From: an uncultured Balneola sp.
GTDB lineage: Bacteria; Bacteroidota; Rhodothermia; Balneolales; Balneolaceae
Direction of reading: 5' to 3'
Length of the DNA: 64,000 bases
NCBI GenBank assembly: GCA_913058495.1
Contig: CAJXQC010000010.1
Location: 1 to 64,000 of the forward strand
Shown here: piece after piece, positions 36,921 to 44,779 of the stretch
Position numbering within the stretch: the stretch's first letter is position 1
Layout of the letters: each line of letters opens with the position of its first letter
Program-made: the position numbers and the translations under genes
The notes under the pieces: generated by a model
What the model was told of the DNA's origin: nothing
Databases searched by the model: none
Seen by the model: the letters and a program-made list of their open reading frames with translations, nothing else

Positions 36921-37316
36921 ATGAAAAAATCTGTACTGATTATACTTATTGGATTGGTTTTAGCTGCAGCATATGCACTGATCTATTTTCAAAAAGAGCG
37001 CGAGTTACATGCCATTTCTCCTGAGCAAGCAATAGAAAATAAAGCTCAGGTTGAGGGAGTCATAATAGACGTAAGATCTGAGCGGGAGTATGAAAATGGA
37101 AGTTTAAAAGGAGCTCTTGTAGGTTACAACTTAACTTCCGGAGAATTTGAAGAAAAACTGGATTCGTTAGATAAGAGTAAAACCTATTATCTGTATTGTG
37201 CTTCAGGGAACCGAAGTGGGAAAGCAGCCGAGATAATGAAGGAGAACGGTTTTGAGAACGTGCACAATCTTGGCGGCTATAATGATTTGCTAGAAGCCGG
37301 CTACGAAAAGAATTAA
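36921..37316 (+). CDS. Membrane-anchored rhodanese-like sulfurtransferase, copy 2
   Basis: A 131-residue rhodanese with an N-terminal signal anchor (KSVLIILIGLVLAAAYALIYF) and active loop YCASGNRSGKA. Conserved IIDVRSEREYENGSLKGA and VHNLGGYNDLLEAGYEKN match copy 1 almost point for point. The anchor implies action at the periplasmic face. It arose by tandem duplication with copy 1. Confidence 0.88.
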   Translation: MKKSVLIILIGLVLAAAYALIYFQKERELHAISPEQAIENKAQVEGVIIDVRSEREYENGSLKGALVGYNLTSGEFEEKLDSLDKSKTYYLYCASGNRSGKAAEIMKENGFENVHNLGGYNDLLEAGYEKN

Positions 37317-37331
37317 CCTCAATTATTTTAT

Positions 37332-38144
37332 ATGCAAGCATTAATGGATCTGCTAAACCAAACTCAAACCGCAGTAGCTGTAATAGGATTGGTGGTGCTT
37401 CTGCTTTATGAACACGCGCATCCATTTTTTGACTTTTTTAAGGATAAAGGAAAACTAAGATGGAAGCACCTACTCAGAAACGCATCTTTGGGTTTGGTTA
37501 ATGCAGCAGTAACGTCGCTGGTTTTTGTTGGGATTTGGTTATGGGCTTCGAATTGGGCAAATACAAACAACTTCGGAATTTTGAATTGGTTTGCTTTGCC
37601 GTCTTGGGCTCATGTAATTGGTGCTGTTTTGCTGATGGATACATGGACGTATTTCTGGCATGTGATGAATCATCGAATCCCATTCTTTTGGAAATTTCAC
37701 AGAGTACATCACTCTGATCCGAATATGGATGTGACCACTGCAAATCGATTTCATACCGGGGAGATCATCTTCTCATCTATTTTTAGAACCGGAATTATTG
37801 TATTGATCGGATTACATATCTGGGAACTACTGGTGTATGAAATTCTGCTCATCATCGTAGTTCAATTTCATCATGCAAATATCGGAGTACCCGAAAAACT
37901 GGATAAATTTCTAAGAATGTTTATCGTAACTCCGGCCATGCACAAGGTTCATCACTCCAGGAAGCAATCAGAAACGGACTCTAACTACAGTTCGTTATTT
38001 TCGTTCTGGGATAGGATCTGTAAAACGTTCAATCTGAATGAAAATCCTCATTCCATTCATATCGGTTTGGATGAATTCGACTCAGAGGAGGATCAAAAGG
38101 TAAAGGGATTGTTCTGGATGCCATTTAAGAAGACAGACAAATAA
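37332..38144 (+). CDS. Fatty acid hydroxylase / sterol desaturase superfamily protein
   Basis: A 270-residue membrane di-iron enzyme. Histidine boxes are complete: HVMNH...WKFHRVHHSD (about 113-135), QFHHANIG (about 178-185) and MHKVHHSRKQSETDSNY (about 199-215). It hydroxylates or desaturates a lipid, substrate unknown. Its stop overlaps the next gene (TAATG). It may be read through from the sulfide island. Confidence 0.88.
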   Translation: MQALMDLLNQTQTAVAVIGLVVLLLYEHAHPFFDFFKDKGKLRWKHLLRNASLGLVNAAVTSLVFVGIWLWASNWANTNNFGILNWFALPSWAHVIGAVLLMDTWTYFWHVMNHRIPFFWKFHRVHHSDPNMDVTTANRFHTGEIIFSSIFRTGIIVLIGLHIWELLVYEILLIIVVQFHHANIGVPEKLDKFLRMFIVTPAMHKVHHSRKQSETDSNYSSLFSFWDRICKTFNLNENPHSIHIGLDEFDSEEDQKVKGLFWMPFKKTDK

Positions 38145-38596
38145 TGAAGCTCAAAGTCCCACCCGTTATAGTAGTTGCAATCACCGTATTTTTAATGTGG
38201 GTTATTGATAAATACCTGTCGATGGAATTTCTTGCATTTAATGCTCCGAAATGGATCATTATTTTGACCTCACTACTTGGTATAGCCTGTATTGTGTTGG
38301 GAGTTATTCAGTTTTCTGTAAAGAAGACAACAGTAAATCCCCATAAACCGGAGGACTCAACTTCTCTGGTTAGTTCCGGAATCTATAGTATTAGTAGAAA
38401 TCCAATGTATCTCGGAATGTTGATATTACTTGTGTTCTATGGACTGTTTCTGGGAGATGGACTCGTATTTCTGATGCTTCCGGTATTCATTTGGTACATG
38501 AATTCATTCCAGATCAAACCAGAAGAAGAGATGATGATTGAACTATTTGGAGATGAGTACAAAGATTATCAGAAAAAGGTAAGACGCTGGATCTGA
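38144..38596 (+). CDS. ICMT/PEMT-like membrane methyltransferase
   Basis: A 150-residue protein with four membrane helices. The SSGIYSISRNPMYLGMLILL motif and late PEEEMMIELFGDEYKDYQKKVRRW are signatures of isoprenylcysteine carboxyl methyltransferase-like (phospholipid methyltransferase) enzymes. It is translationally coupled to the hydroxylase-family gene, suggesting a common lipid substrate. Confidence 0.85.
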   Translation: MKLKVPPVIVVAITVFLMWVIDKYLSMEFLAFNAPKWIIILTSLLGIACIVLGVIQFSVKKTTVNPHKPEDSTSLVSSGIYSISRNPMYLGMLILLVFYGLFLGDGLVFLMLPVFIWYMNSFQIKPEEEMMIELFGDEYKDYQKKVRRWI

Positions 38597-38625
38597 ATCA
38601 CTAGCCAAAAAGAATATGATAAAAC

Positions 38626-39324
38626 CTATTCTTCATTTTTATTCTCATTGTATAAGTATCGAACAAAGAAGTAGGTAATAATGCTCGGAGCTAATCCTTT
38701 AGTAAACTGAAAAATAAAGTTAAGCCAATCATTTGAAATCGGAACCAAAGAAATCTGTTGAAAGAGAAGTTCACCAAAAGGCTGATTATCCAGAAAAAGA
38801 GTAGATATAAAATTCCAACCAACATGGAATCCTAACGCAAGGAAAATAGAGTTGGTTTTAAAATATGAATAAGCCCAAACTGCTCCTGATGCACCAGTAA
38901 TAACGAAGACATAAACCATCGGAACCAGCCCGGCTCCAAACATACCATAAGAAAACCAGTGATACACCCCGAATAGAATTGCTGAACTTAAGATGGCTGC
39001 TTTATTATTAAACCTACTGGCAAGAATATAAAGTGCGGCCCCTCGAAATAGAAGATCTTCGGTTAAAGCTGATTTGAGATGATACCACAGAGAACCAAAA
39101 ATATGAGATAAACTGATGTTGGTTTTTAATTCCCACTCAGTAGATAAAACATATGTTTCGGTCAGAATTAAAATGCTTTGAACAATACTTATAAATACAA
39201 AACCCAATAAGAACTGGATTGATCTTTTGGAAACAGGAGTAAATCCTAATACAGATAAATTCTTTTTTTCAAATAAAAATAAAAGGAGCCAAGAGGCTCC
39301 TAAAATTATAAGTATTCCAATCAC
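38626..39324 (-). CDS. CPBP family intramembrane metalloprotease
   Basis: A 232-residue multipass protein of the CAAX/CPBP (Abi) family. Motif 1 reads TEDLLFRGAALYIL, with Asp replacing the second Glu of the usual EExxxR. Motif 2 has FGVYHWFSYG and motif 3 HVGWNFI. Glu, Arg and both His remain, so activity is possible. The gene's first codons lie inside a terminator-like hairpin (39271-39301). Confidence 0.82.
   Translation of the reverse strand: MIGILIILGASWLLLFLFEKKNLSVLGFTPVSKRSIQFLLGFVFISIVQSILILTETYVLSTEWELKTNISLSHIFGSLWYHLKSALTEDLLFRGAALYILASRFNNKAAILSSAILFGVYHWFSYGMFGAGLVPMVYVFVITGASGAVWAYSYFKTNSIFLALGFHVGWNFISTLFLDNQPFGELLFQQISLVPISNDWLNFIFQFTKGLAPSIITYFFVRYLYNENKNEE
39271..39301 (-). 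terminator. Terminator-like hairpin inside the 5' end of the CPBP gene
   Basis: On the minus strand AGGAGCC-TCTT-GGCTCCT is followed by a U-rich run. It lies 40 bp after the DUF4342 stop, but within the first codons of the CPBP gene. It may end the DUF4342 transcript or attenuate the CPBP gene. Confidence 0.5.
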
Positions 39325-39341
39325 GTATCAGCTATCTGAAG

Positions 39342-39770
39342 TTATTTCTTCTTTTTCTTGCCTACGGTTTTTTCTTCCTTCTCTTCTGTTTCTTCAGCTT
39401 TAGCTTCTTCTGTATTTTCTTCATCCTCATCTTCGTCTTCGGTGATCTCGATCACTTCCGCATCCACAGAATAGTCATCTTCTTCTGGATCAACTTCTTT
39501 TTCAACTAAGATCTGGTAGTCGTTGATGAACATGGCAAACATCCCGATAGCAGAAATAACCGGAGCCATTGCCCCAACTAGTGCGGCGCCACCAACACCA
39601 AATGCCAACTGAGTCTGAAAGACAACTTCGCCTTCTTTATTCTTGATGATAAGTTTTCGGGCACTTCCTTCCTTTATCAATTCACGGATAGAACTAATCA
39701 CTTCGTTCACTCCGCCCTGTATCTCTTCGTAGACACGTTTAGCCTTGGATTTTACTTCTTCTTTCTTCAT
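39342..39770 (-). CDS. DUF4342 domain protein with acidic tail
   Basis: A 142-residue protein. The first ~85 residues match DUF4342 (VNEVISSIRELIKEGSARKLIIKN and a glycine-rich hydrophobic helix AFGVGGAALVGAMAPVIS). The C-terminal ~50 residues are highly charged, with Glu/Asp runs and a final Lys run. Membrane association is likely through the hydrophobic stretch. Function unknown. Confidence 0.8.
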   Translation of the reverse strand: MKKEEVKSKAKRVYEEIQGGVNEVISSIRELIKEGSARKLIIKNKEGEVVFQTQLAFGVGGAALVGAMAPVISAIGMFAMFINDYQILVEKEVDPEEDDYSVDAEVIEITEDEDEDEENTEEAKAEETEEKEEKTVGKKKKK

Positions 39771-39861
39771 GATATGTGTGATTTATGAAAATTTTTGTAA
39801 GGAATAGCTTCCGAACTTGTCTTACTACGCAGAACAATAAAAAAAGATACAGAATAATAAT

Positions 39862-41403
39862 ATGCTAGCCAGAGTATTTTGCGCATCCACTGTAGGTGTT
39901 GATGCGCGCATCATAGACGTAGAAACTCATCACACAAACGGAATGCCAAAATTCTTTTTGGTGGGATTGCCGGACCGTGCCGTGAGTGAATCCAGAGACA
40001 GGGTGGAAGCTGCCATCAGAAACACAGGATCTTATTATCCGTTGGGTAGGATAACCGTAAATCTTGCTCCTGCTGATCTTCCGAAAGAGGGAAATGCTTT
40101 TGATCTGCCGATAGCAATCGGTTTGTTACGGATGTCAGGACAGATCTATACCGAGAAACTGGAAGAAACAGTGATGCTCGGTGAATTATCACTGGATGGA
40201 AAGATCCGACCTATAAAAGGAGTTCTTCCGGTTGCGGTTGAAGCAAAAAAGCAGGGATTTCAATATTTGGTTGTTCCGAAAGAAAATGGAGCTGAAGCAG
40301 CAGTGGTGGAAGGAATAGAGATCTTTGCTTTTGATCATATTAATCAGGTTAAAGATTGGCTTGAAAATCGTGGGTCGATGGATCCGCTGGAAGTAGACGT
40401 GAAATCCTTTTTCAATAAAAACGGTCAGTCAAAGATCTTAGATTTCTGTGATGTACGAGGACAGGAAAATGTGAAGCGAGGTTTGGAAATTGCAGCAGCC
40501 GGTGGACATAATGCCATCATGGTCGGTCCACCCGGTTCAGGGAAAACAATGATGGCGCGGAGAATCCCGACGATTTTACCTCCGCTTTCTTTAGAAGAAG
40601 CTTTGGAAACGACAAAGATCCATTCTGTGTCAGGGATTTTAGATGGAGGAAAAGCACTTATAACATCAAGACCATTTCGAGCTCCGCATCACACGGTTTC
40701 GGATGTTGCTTTAGTTGGTGGTGGAAGCATTCCAATGCCGGGAGAGATTTCAATGTCGCATAACGGAGTTTTGTTTTTGGATGAGCTTCCTGAATTCAAA
40801 CGAAGCGCGTTAGAAGTTATGCGTCAACCACTGGAGGATGGATTTGTGTCTATTTCAAGAGCAAGAATGAGTGTAACCTATCCAAGTCGTGTGATGTTAG
40901 TGGCTTCGATGAATCCCTCTCCATCCGGAGATTGGTATGATGCTCAGGATATGAATGGGGCTTCTTCATTGGCGATGCAACGGTATTTGGGTAAGATCAG
41001 TGGACCGCTTTTAGATCGAATCGATCTTCATATAGAAGTGAACAAAGTGAGTTATGATGAACTTTCAGGGAAAGCAAAAGGGGAATCATCCCAGGAAATA
41101 AGAGAACGAGTTGTTAATGCGAGAGAAGTTCAAACCAAACGTTTTTTCGGATTGAAGTCGGTGTATTCCAATGCACAAATGAATACCAGGATGGTTCGTA
41201 AGGTGTGCAAGTTGGATGATGCAGGCTCAGAAATCCTAAAGAAAGCAATTACTTCATTAGGACTTTCAGCCCGGGCTTACGACAGAATCCTAAAAGTCTC
41301 CAGAACCATTGCTGATCTGGATCACTCAGAGAATATAAAACCAAACCATATTGCGGAAGCGATTCAATATCGAAGCTTAGACAGAGAAGGATGGCTTGGC
41401 TAG
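39862..41403 (+). CDS. comM: YifB/ComM family Mg-chelatase-like AAA+ ATPase
   Basis: A 513-residue AAA+ protein. ComM promotes branch migration during natural transformation. The N-terminal ChlI domain (LPDRAVSESRDRVEAAI) is followed by Walker A GPPGSGKTMMARR (about 222), Walker B GVLFLDELPEF and the C-terminal Mg-chelatase domain. Length and motifs are canonical. Natural competence cannot be claimed from this gene alone. Confidence 0.93.
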   Translation: MLARVFCASTVGVDARIIDVETHHTNGMPKFFLVGLPDRAVSESRDRVEAAIRNTGSYYPLGRITVNLAPADLPKEGNAFDLPIAIGLLRMSGQIYTEKLEETVMLGELSLDGKIRPIKGVLPVAVEAKKQGFQYLVVPKENGAEAAVVEGIEIFAFDHINQVKDWLENRGSMDPLEVDVKSFFNKNGQSKILDFCDVRGQENVKRGLEIAAAGGHNAIMVGPPGSGKTMMARRIPTILPPLSLEEALETTKIHSVSGILDGGKALITSRPFRAPHHTVSDVALVGGGSIPMPGEISMSHNGVLFLDELPEFKRSALEVMRQPLEDGFVSISRARMSVTYPSRVMLVASMNPSPSGDWYDAQDMNGASSLAMQRYLGKISGPLLDRIDLHIEVNKVSYDELSGKAKGESSQEIRERVVNAREVQTKRFFGLKSVYSNAQMNTRMVRKVCKLDDAGSEILKKAITSLGLSARAYDRILKVSRTIADLDHSENIKPNHIAEAIQYRSLDREGWLG

Positions 41404-41446
41404 TTAAATCACAAATATCAAAACCCAAATAACAACATCAAATTTC

Positions 41447-41462
41447 CAACATTCAACAACCA
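41447..41462. repeat. Left inverted arm flanking the four-helix-bundle gene
   Basis: CAACATTC followed by AACAACCA. It is matched in inverse by 41843-41865, where the same two blocks are separated by 7 extra bases. Confidence 0.55.
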
Positions 41463-41469
41463 TTGATTT

Positions 41470-41841
41470 ATGAAAGCGAGACAATATAACTTGCAGAACA
41501 GGCTGATTGAATTTTCAATTTCAATTATTGAAGTGAGTGAAAAGCTCCCAAAAAATTATGTAGGGCAACACTTTTCGAAACAATTGATTAGATCAGGTAC
41601 ATCTCCTGCTTTTCAACAAGCAGAAGCACAAAGTGCAGAATCTAACAAGGATTTCATCCACAAATTAAAGATTGGGATAAAAGAGTTAAGAGAAACGAAA
41701 GTCAATCTTGAAATTATAAGCAGAAAATTCTTGCCATCAGAGGTAAAAGTTCAGAATACCTTAAAGGAATGTGATGAACTAGTCGCAATTTTTTATTCAA
41801 GTATCAGAACTGCTAAAGCAAATTTTATAAAGTCAAAATAA
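41470..41841 (+). CDS. Four-helix-bundle protein (23S rRNA intervening-sequence type)
   Basis: A 123-residue all-helical protein of the S23/IVP family. Diagnostic phrases are IRSGTSPAFQQAEAQSAESNKDFIHKLKIGIKELRE and the late ECDELVAIFYSSIRTAK. First seen in intervening sequences of 23S rRNA, the family is also widespread between protein genes. Here there is no rRNA. The gene is bracketed by imperfect inverted repeats that could pair in the transcript. No biochemical role is established. Confidence 0.88.
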   Translation: MKARQYNLQNRLIEFSISIIEVSEKLPKNYVGQHFSKQLIRSGTSPAFQQAEAQSAESNKDFIHKLKIGIKELRETKVNLEIISRKFLPSEVKVQNTLKECDELVAIFYSSIRTAKANFIKSK

Positions 41842-41842
41842 C

Positions 41843-41865
41843 TGGTTGTTGGTAATTGAATGTTG
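41843..41865. repeat. Right inverted arm flanking the four-helix-bundle gene
   Basis: TGGTTGTT and GAATGTTG are the inverse of the two blocks at 41447-41462, with a 7-base insert. It starts directly after the stop codon. Confidence 0.55.
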
Positions 41866-41995
41866 ATTGATGGACAATGAAATAGTTCGCATGTTTATGC
41901 GGTGCGTTTGATGAAACAAATTAATTATTTAAAGGTTAAGGGTAATAACAACTCAATGTGTAACAAGGTAAACAGGTATGAGAAAGGAGGCAGTT

Positions 41996-42088
41996 ATGAA
42001 AAGTGAAAGATATACTTATTCAAAAAGTGGGCTTGTATTCGCACTGCCTGTTCTTATTATTATTCTTTATTTCTTGTTGACGATCTAA
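41996..42088 (+). CDS. Possible 30-residue membrane microprotein
   Basis: The ATG at 41996 follows a near-perfect ribosome-binding site (AAAGGAGG at 41983-41990). It encodes MKSERYTYSKSGLVFALPVL then IIILYFLLTI, that is a short charged head and one membrane helix. An in-frame ATG 18 bp upstream would swallow the ribosome site. It lies in the 317-bp gap between the four-helix-bundle gene and priA. There is no recognised family. The site strength and clean hydrophobic helix are the only evidence. Confidence 0.5.
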   Translation: MKSERYTYSKSGLVFALPVLIIILYFLLTI

Positions 42089-42158
42089 CAGTTGATTTCA
42101 GTTAATTAATTGGATAAGCTTTCAGCCCTTTTAATAATTAAAATTAAGTGCTGAACTC

Positions 42159-44591
42159 TTGTCATCTTTTGCAGAAATAGCATTTCCAACCGCTGTTCGA
42201 CAAACCTTTACTTATGAAGTACCAACCCAATTTCGAAAGAAAATAGAAGTAGGTGTACGTGTCTGGGTTCCGTTTCGTTCTCATTTTGCGATCGGGGTAG
42301 TTGTTGGAATACATGACAATAAACCTGAGTTCAAGACAAAAGAAATAAAAAAGGTTCTGGATTCGGAGCCGATCTTAACAGAAGAATTACTCAAACTCAC
42401 AGAATGGATTCACAGGTTCTATTTTTGTAGCTGGGGAGAAGTCATTCAGGCTGCGCTACCTGCGGGATTAAACTTCGTATCCAAAAAAAGGCTTAAGGTC
42501 GGAAGTGAAGATGGACTTGACCTCAGAACAGAAGCAGAAAAGGAAATTATAGACGATATCCAAAACGATGAATTTATAACTCTGGATATTGCAAAAAAGA
42601 GATATAAGGGCACTTCATTAAATAAAGTCTTTAAAAAATTATTGAAATCAGGCGTTCTTGAGATATGGGAAGAACCGGATATCAAAGTCACAGTAAAAAC
42701 CGAAAGAGCATGGGATTGGAAGGAAGGGAAAAGCAGAAAATCCGCTATTGAGTTTTTGGAATCACAGGATAGGAGTTTTAAATGGATGGAAGCTCTGGAG
42801 GTTTTTGCTTCTGAAGAAGTTCCCATTCGAAATTCTGATACTGATGAATTGGGAATCAACAATTACTCGATCAAAAAACTGAAAGATGAGAATTGGATCC
42901 GGCCGATAGAATTAGAAGTTGTACCGGATACATTAGATTTAGAGTTCGATCCGGATTTGATCAAAGAGCTGAACGAAGAGCAAAGTTTGGTTTTTAGTTC
43001 CATCGAAAAGTCGATCAGAGAAAAGGAGTTCAATAACTTTTTGTTGAAAGGAATAACCGGAAGTGGTAAAACAGAAGTATACATTCAAGCACTAAAACAA
43101 GTATTGGAAAGTGGAAGAGGCGGAATTGTTTTAGTTCCTGAAATTGCGCTTACTCCACAAACTGTTTCCCGTTTTTACAGGATCTTCGGTGAAGATATTG
43201 CGGTGCTTCACAGCCGAATGAATGAAAGAGAGCGGCTTGATTCATGGAGAAAACTCCGATCCGGAGAAAAGAAAATCGCCATTGGTCCTAGGTCTGCAAT
43301 ATTTTCTCCCGTTCAGGATCTTGGGATCATTATTTTGGATGAGGAACATGATAATTCCTATAAACAGATCGATCCAGGGCCAAGATATCATGCCAGGGAA
43401 GTGGCAATTATGCGGGCAAATATGACGGACTCAGTAGTTATTATGGGATCTGCTACTCCAAGTATGCAAGCTCTGGAAATGACCAATAAAGGGAAGGCAG
43501 ATCTGCTTGAACTTACAAAACGGCACGAATCCGCAAAGCTTCCGGAAGTTGAGATTTTAGATCTCAAGCAATACACAGGAGCTATGAAAGGGGAACTGGC
43601 GGTTCCGTTGCACTTAGCGATGAAAGAGGCTCTGGAGAAAAAAGAACAAGTGATTCTGCTTTACAACCGACGTGGATTTGCCAATTACTTACAATGCGAA
43701 ACTTGTGGACATATTCCACAAAGTCCGGAATGTTCGGTAAGCCTGACTTACCATAAAAGAAAAAATCAGTTGATCTGTCACTATTCAGGGTATTCAAGAA
43801 AAGCAGATACCAATTGCGAAAAATGCGGATCAGAATTTCTTTCAGAGCAAGGATCGGGAACCCAAAAAATTGAAGAACAGCTTGAAGAGCTATTTCCGGA
43901 TGCCAGAGTTCTTAGGTTTGATCGGGATTCGACTTCAAGAAAAGGAGCGCATGAAAAAATACTCGATTCATTCGGAGCAGGAGAAGCTGATATTCTGGTT
44001 GGAACTCAATTAGTGGCCAAAGGTTTGGACTTCCCGAATGTGACAGTCGTAGGAGTAACAGACGCAGATACTGAATTAGCATTTCCATCTTTTCAATCTT
44101 CGGAGAGAATGTTTCAATTACTGAGCCAGGTTGCAGGAAGGTCAGGGCGAGGAACTAAGCCGGGAAAAGTATTTATTCAAACTCGTCAACCGGATAATGA
44201 AGCACTTAAATTTGCTCAGAAACATGATTACGACGGTTTTGCGGAATCAGAACTTGATTTCAGAAAAGCTTTGAACTATCCACCGTACTCAAGATTGGTA
44301 AAATTTGTTCTGAAAGGAAAAAGTGAAAGTCAGGTTCGGGTCTCTGCATTTAAACTTAAGTCGGTACTGGAAAGATTGGTTCCTGATTTTGATTCTCTGG
44401 GGCCTTCCCCCGCGGCAATCGCCTGGATGAACCAATATTACTTGTGGGAAGTAATGGTGAAGCTCCCGACAGATAAAGGAGGAAATTTCATCGAAAGGTT
44501 ATTAGATAAAGTAATGGAAGTATACGAATACGAATCGGAAATCAGTACAAATATTGTGCGTGTAAACATCAATGTGGAAGCAATTCGGTAA
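42159..44591 (+). CDS. priA: Primosomal protein N' (replication restart helicase PriA)
   Basis: An 810-residue superfamily 2 helicase that reloads the replisome at stalled forks. Walker A GITGSGKTEVY (about 299) and the DEEH box are intact, as are the downstream helicase motifs (VAGRSGRG). The Cys-rich insert keeps all four ligands of one zinc site (CETC and CEKC). The other site has Ser in place of two Cys (PQSPEC and CHYSG). The start is TTG; no ATG in frame lies near and the N-terminus SSFAEIAFPTAV fits the family. Confidence 0.93.
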   Translation: MSSFAEIAFPTAVRQTFTYEVPTQFRKKIEVGVRVWVPFRSHFAIGVVVGIHDNKPEFKTKEIKKVLDSEPILTEELLKLTEWIHRFYFCSWGEVIQAALPAGLNFVSKKRLKVGSEDGLDLRTEAEKEIIDDIQNDEFITLDIAKKRYKGTSLNKVFKKLLKSGVLEIWEEPDIKVTVKTERAWDWKEGKSRKSAIEFLESQDRSFKWMEALEVFASEEVPIRNSDTDELGINNYSIKKLKDENWIRPIELEVVPDTLDLEFDPDLIKELNEEQSLVFSSIEKSIREKEFNNFLLKGITGSGKTEVYIQALKQVLESGRGGIVLVPEIALTPQTVSRFYRIFGEDIAVLHSRMNERERLDSWRKLRSGEKKIAIGPRSAIFSPVQDLGIIILDEEHDNSYKQIDPGPRYHAREVAIMRANMTDSVVIMGSATPSMQALEMTNKGKADLLELTKRHESAKLPEVEILDLKQYTGAMKGELAVPLHLAMKEALEKKEQVILLYNRRGFANYLQCETCGHIPQSPECSVSLTYHKRKNQLICHYSGYSRKADTNCEKCGSEFLSEQGSGTQKIEEQLEELFPDARVLRFDRDSTSRKGAHEKILDSFGAGEADILVGTQLVAKGLDFPNVTVVGVTDADTELAFPSFQSSERMFQLLSQVAGRSGRGTKPGKVFIQTRQPDNEALKFAQKHDYDGFAESELDFRKALNYPPYSRLVKFVLKGKSESQVRVSAFKLKSVLERLVPDFDSLGPSPAAIAWMNQYYLWEVMVKLPTDKGGNFIERLLDKVMEVYEYESEISTNIVRVNINVEAIR

Positions 44592-44598
44592 TTATTTA

Positions 44599-44664
44599 AA
44601 TCCTGACAGGTTTTGAATGGTAAAGTTTAACTACAAAGACGCAATTAACTAACCTGTCAGGATT
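44599..44664. repeat. Perfect 14-bp inverted repeat
   Basis: AATCCTGACAGGTT (44599-44612) and its exact inverse (44651-44664) enclose 38 bp. It lies 8 bp after the priA stop. There is no T-tract. It may stabilise the priA 3' end or be a dispersed miniature repeat. Confidence 0.65.
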
Positions 44665-44779
44665 AAACTTAAAAAGTCAGAATTATTTGGATCACCATTT
44701 TTGGAAATCAGTTTTTAAACTTGCATTCCGCCATATAAAGTTAGTATTTATGACCTGCTTTAAACGCAATTGAAAACAG

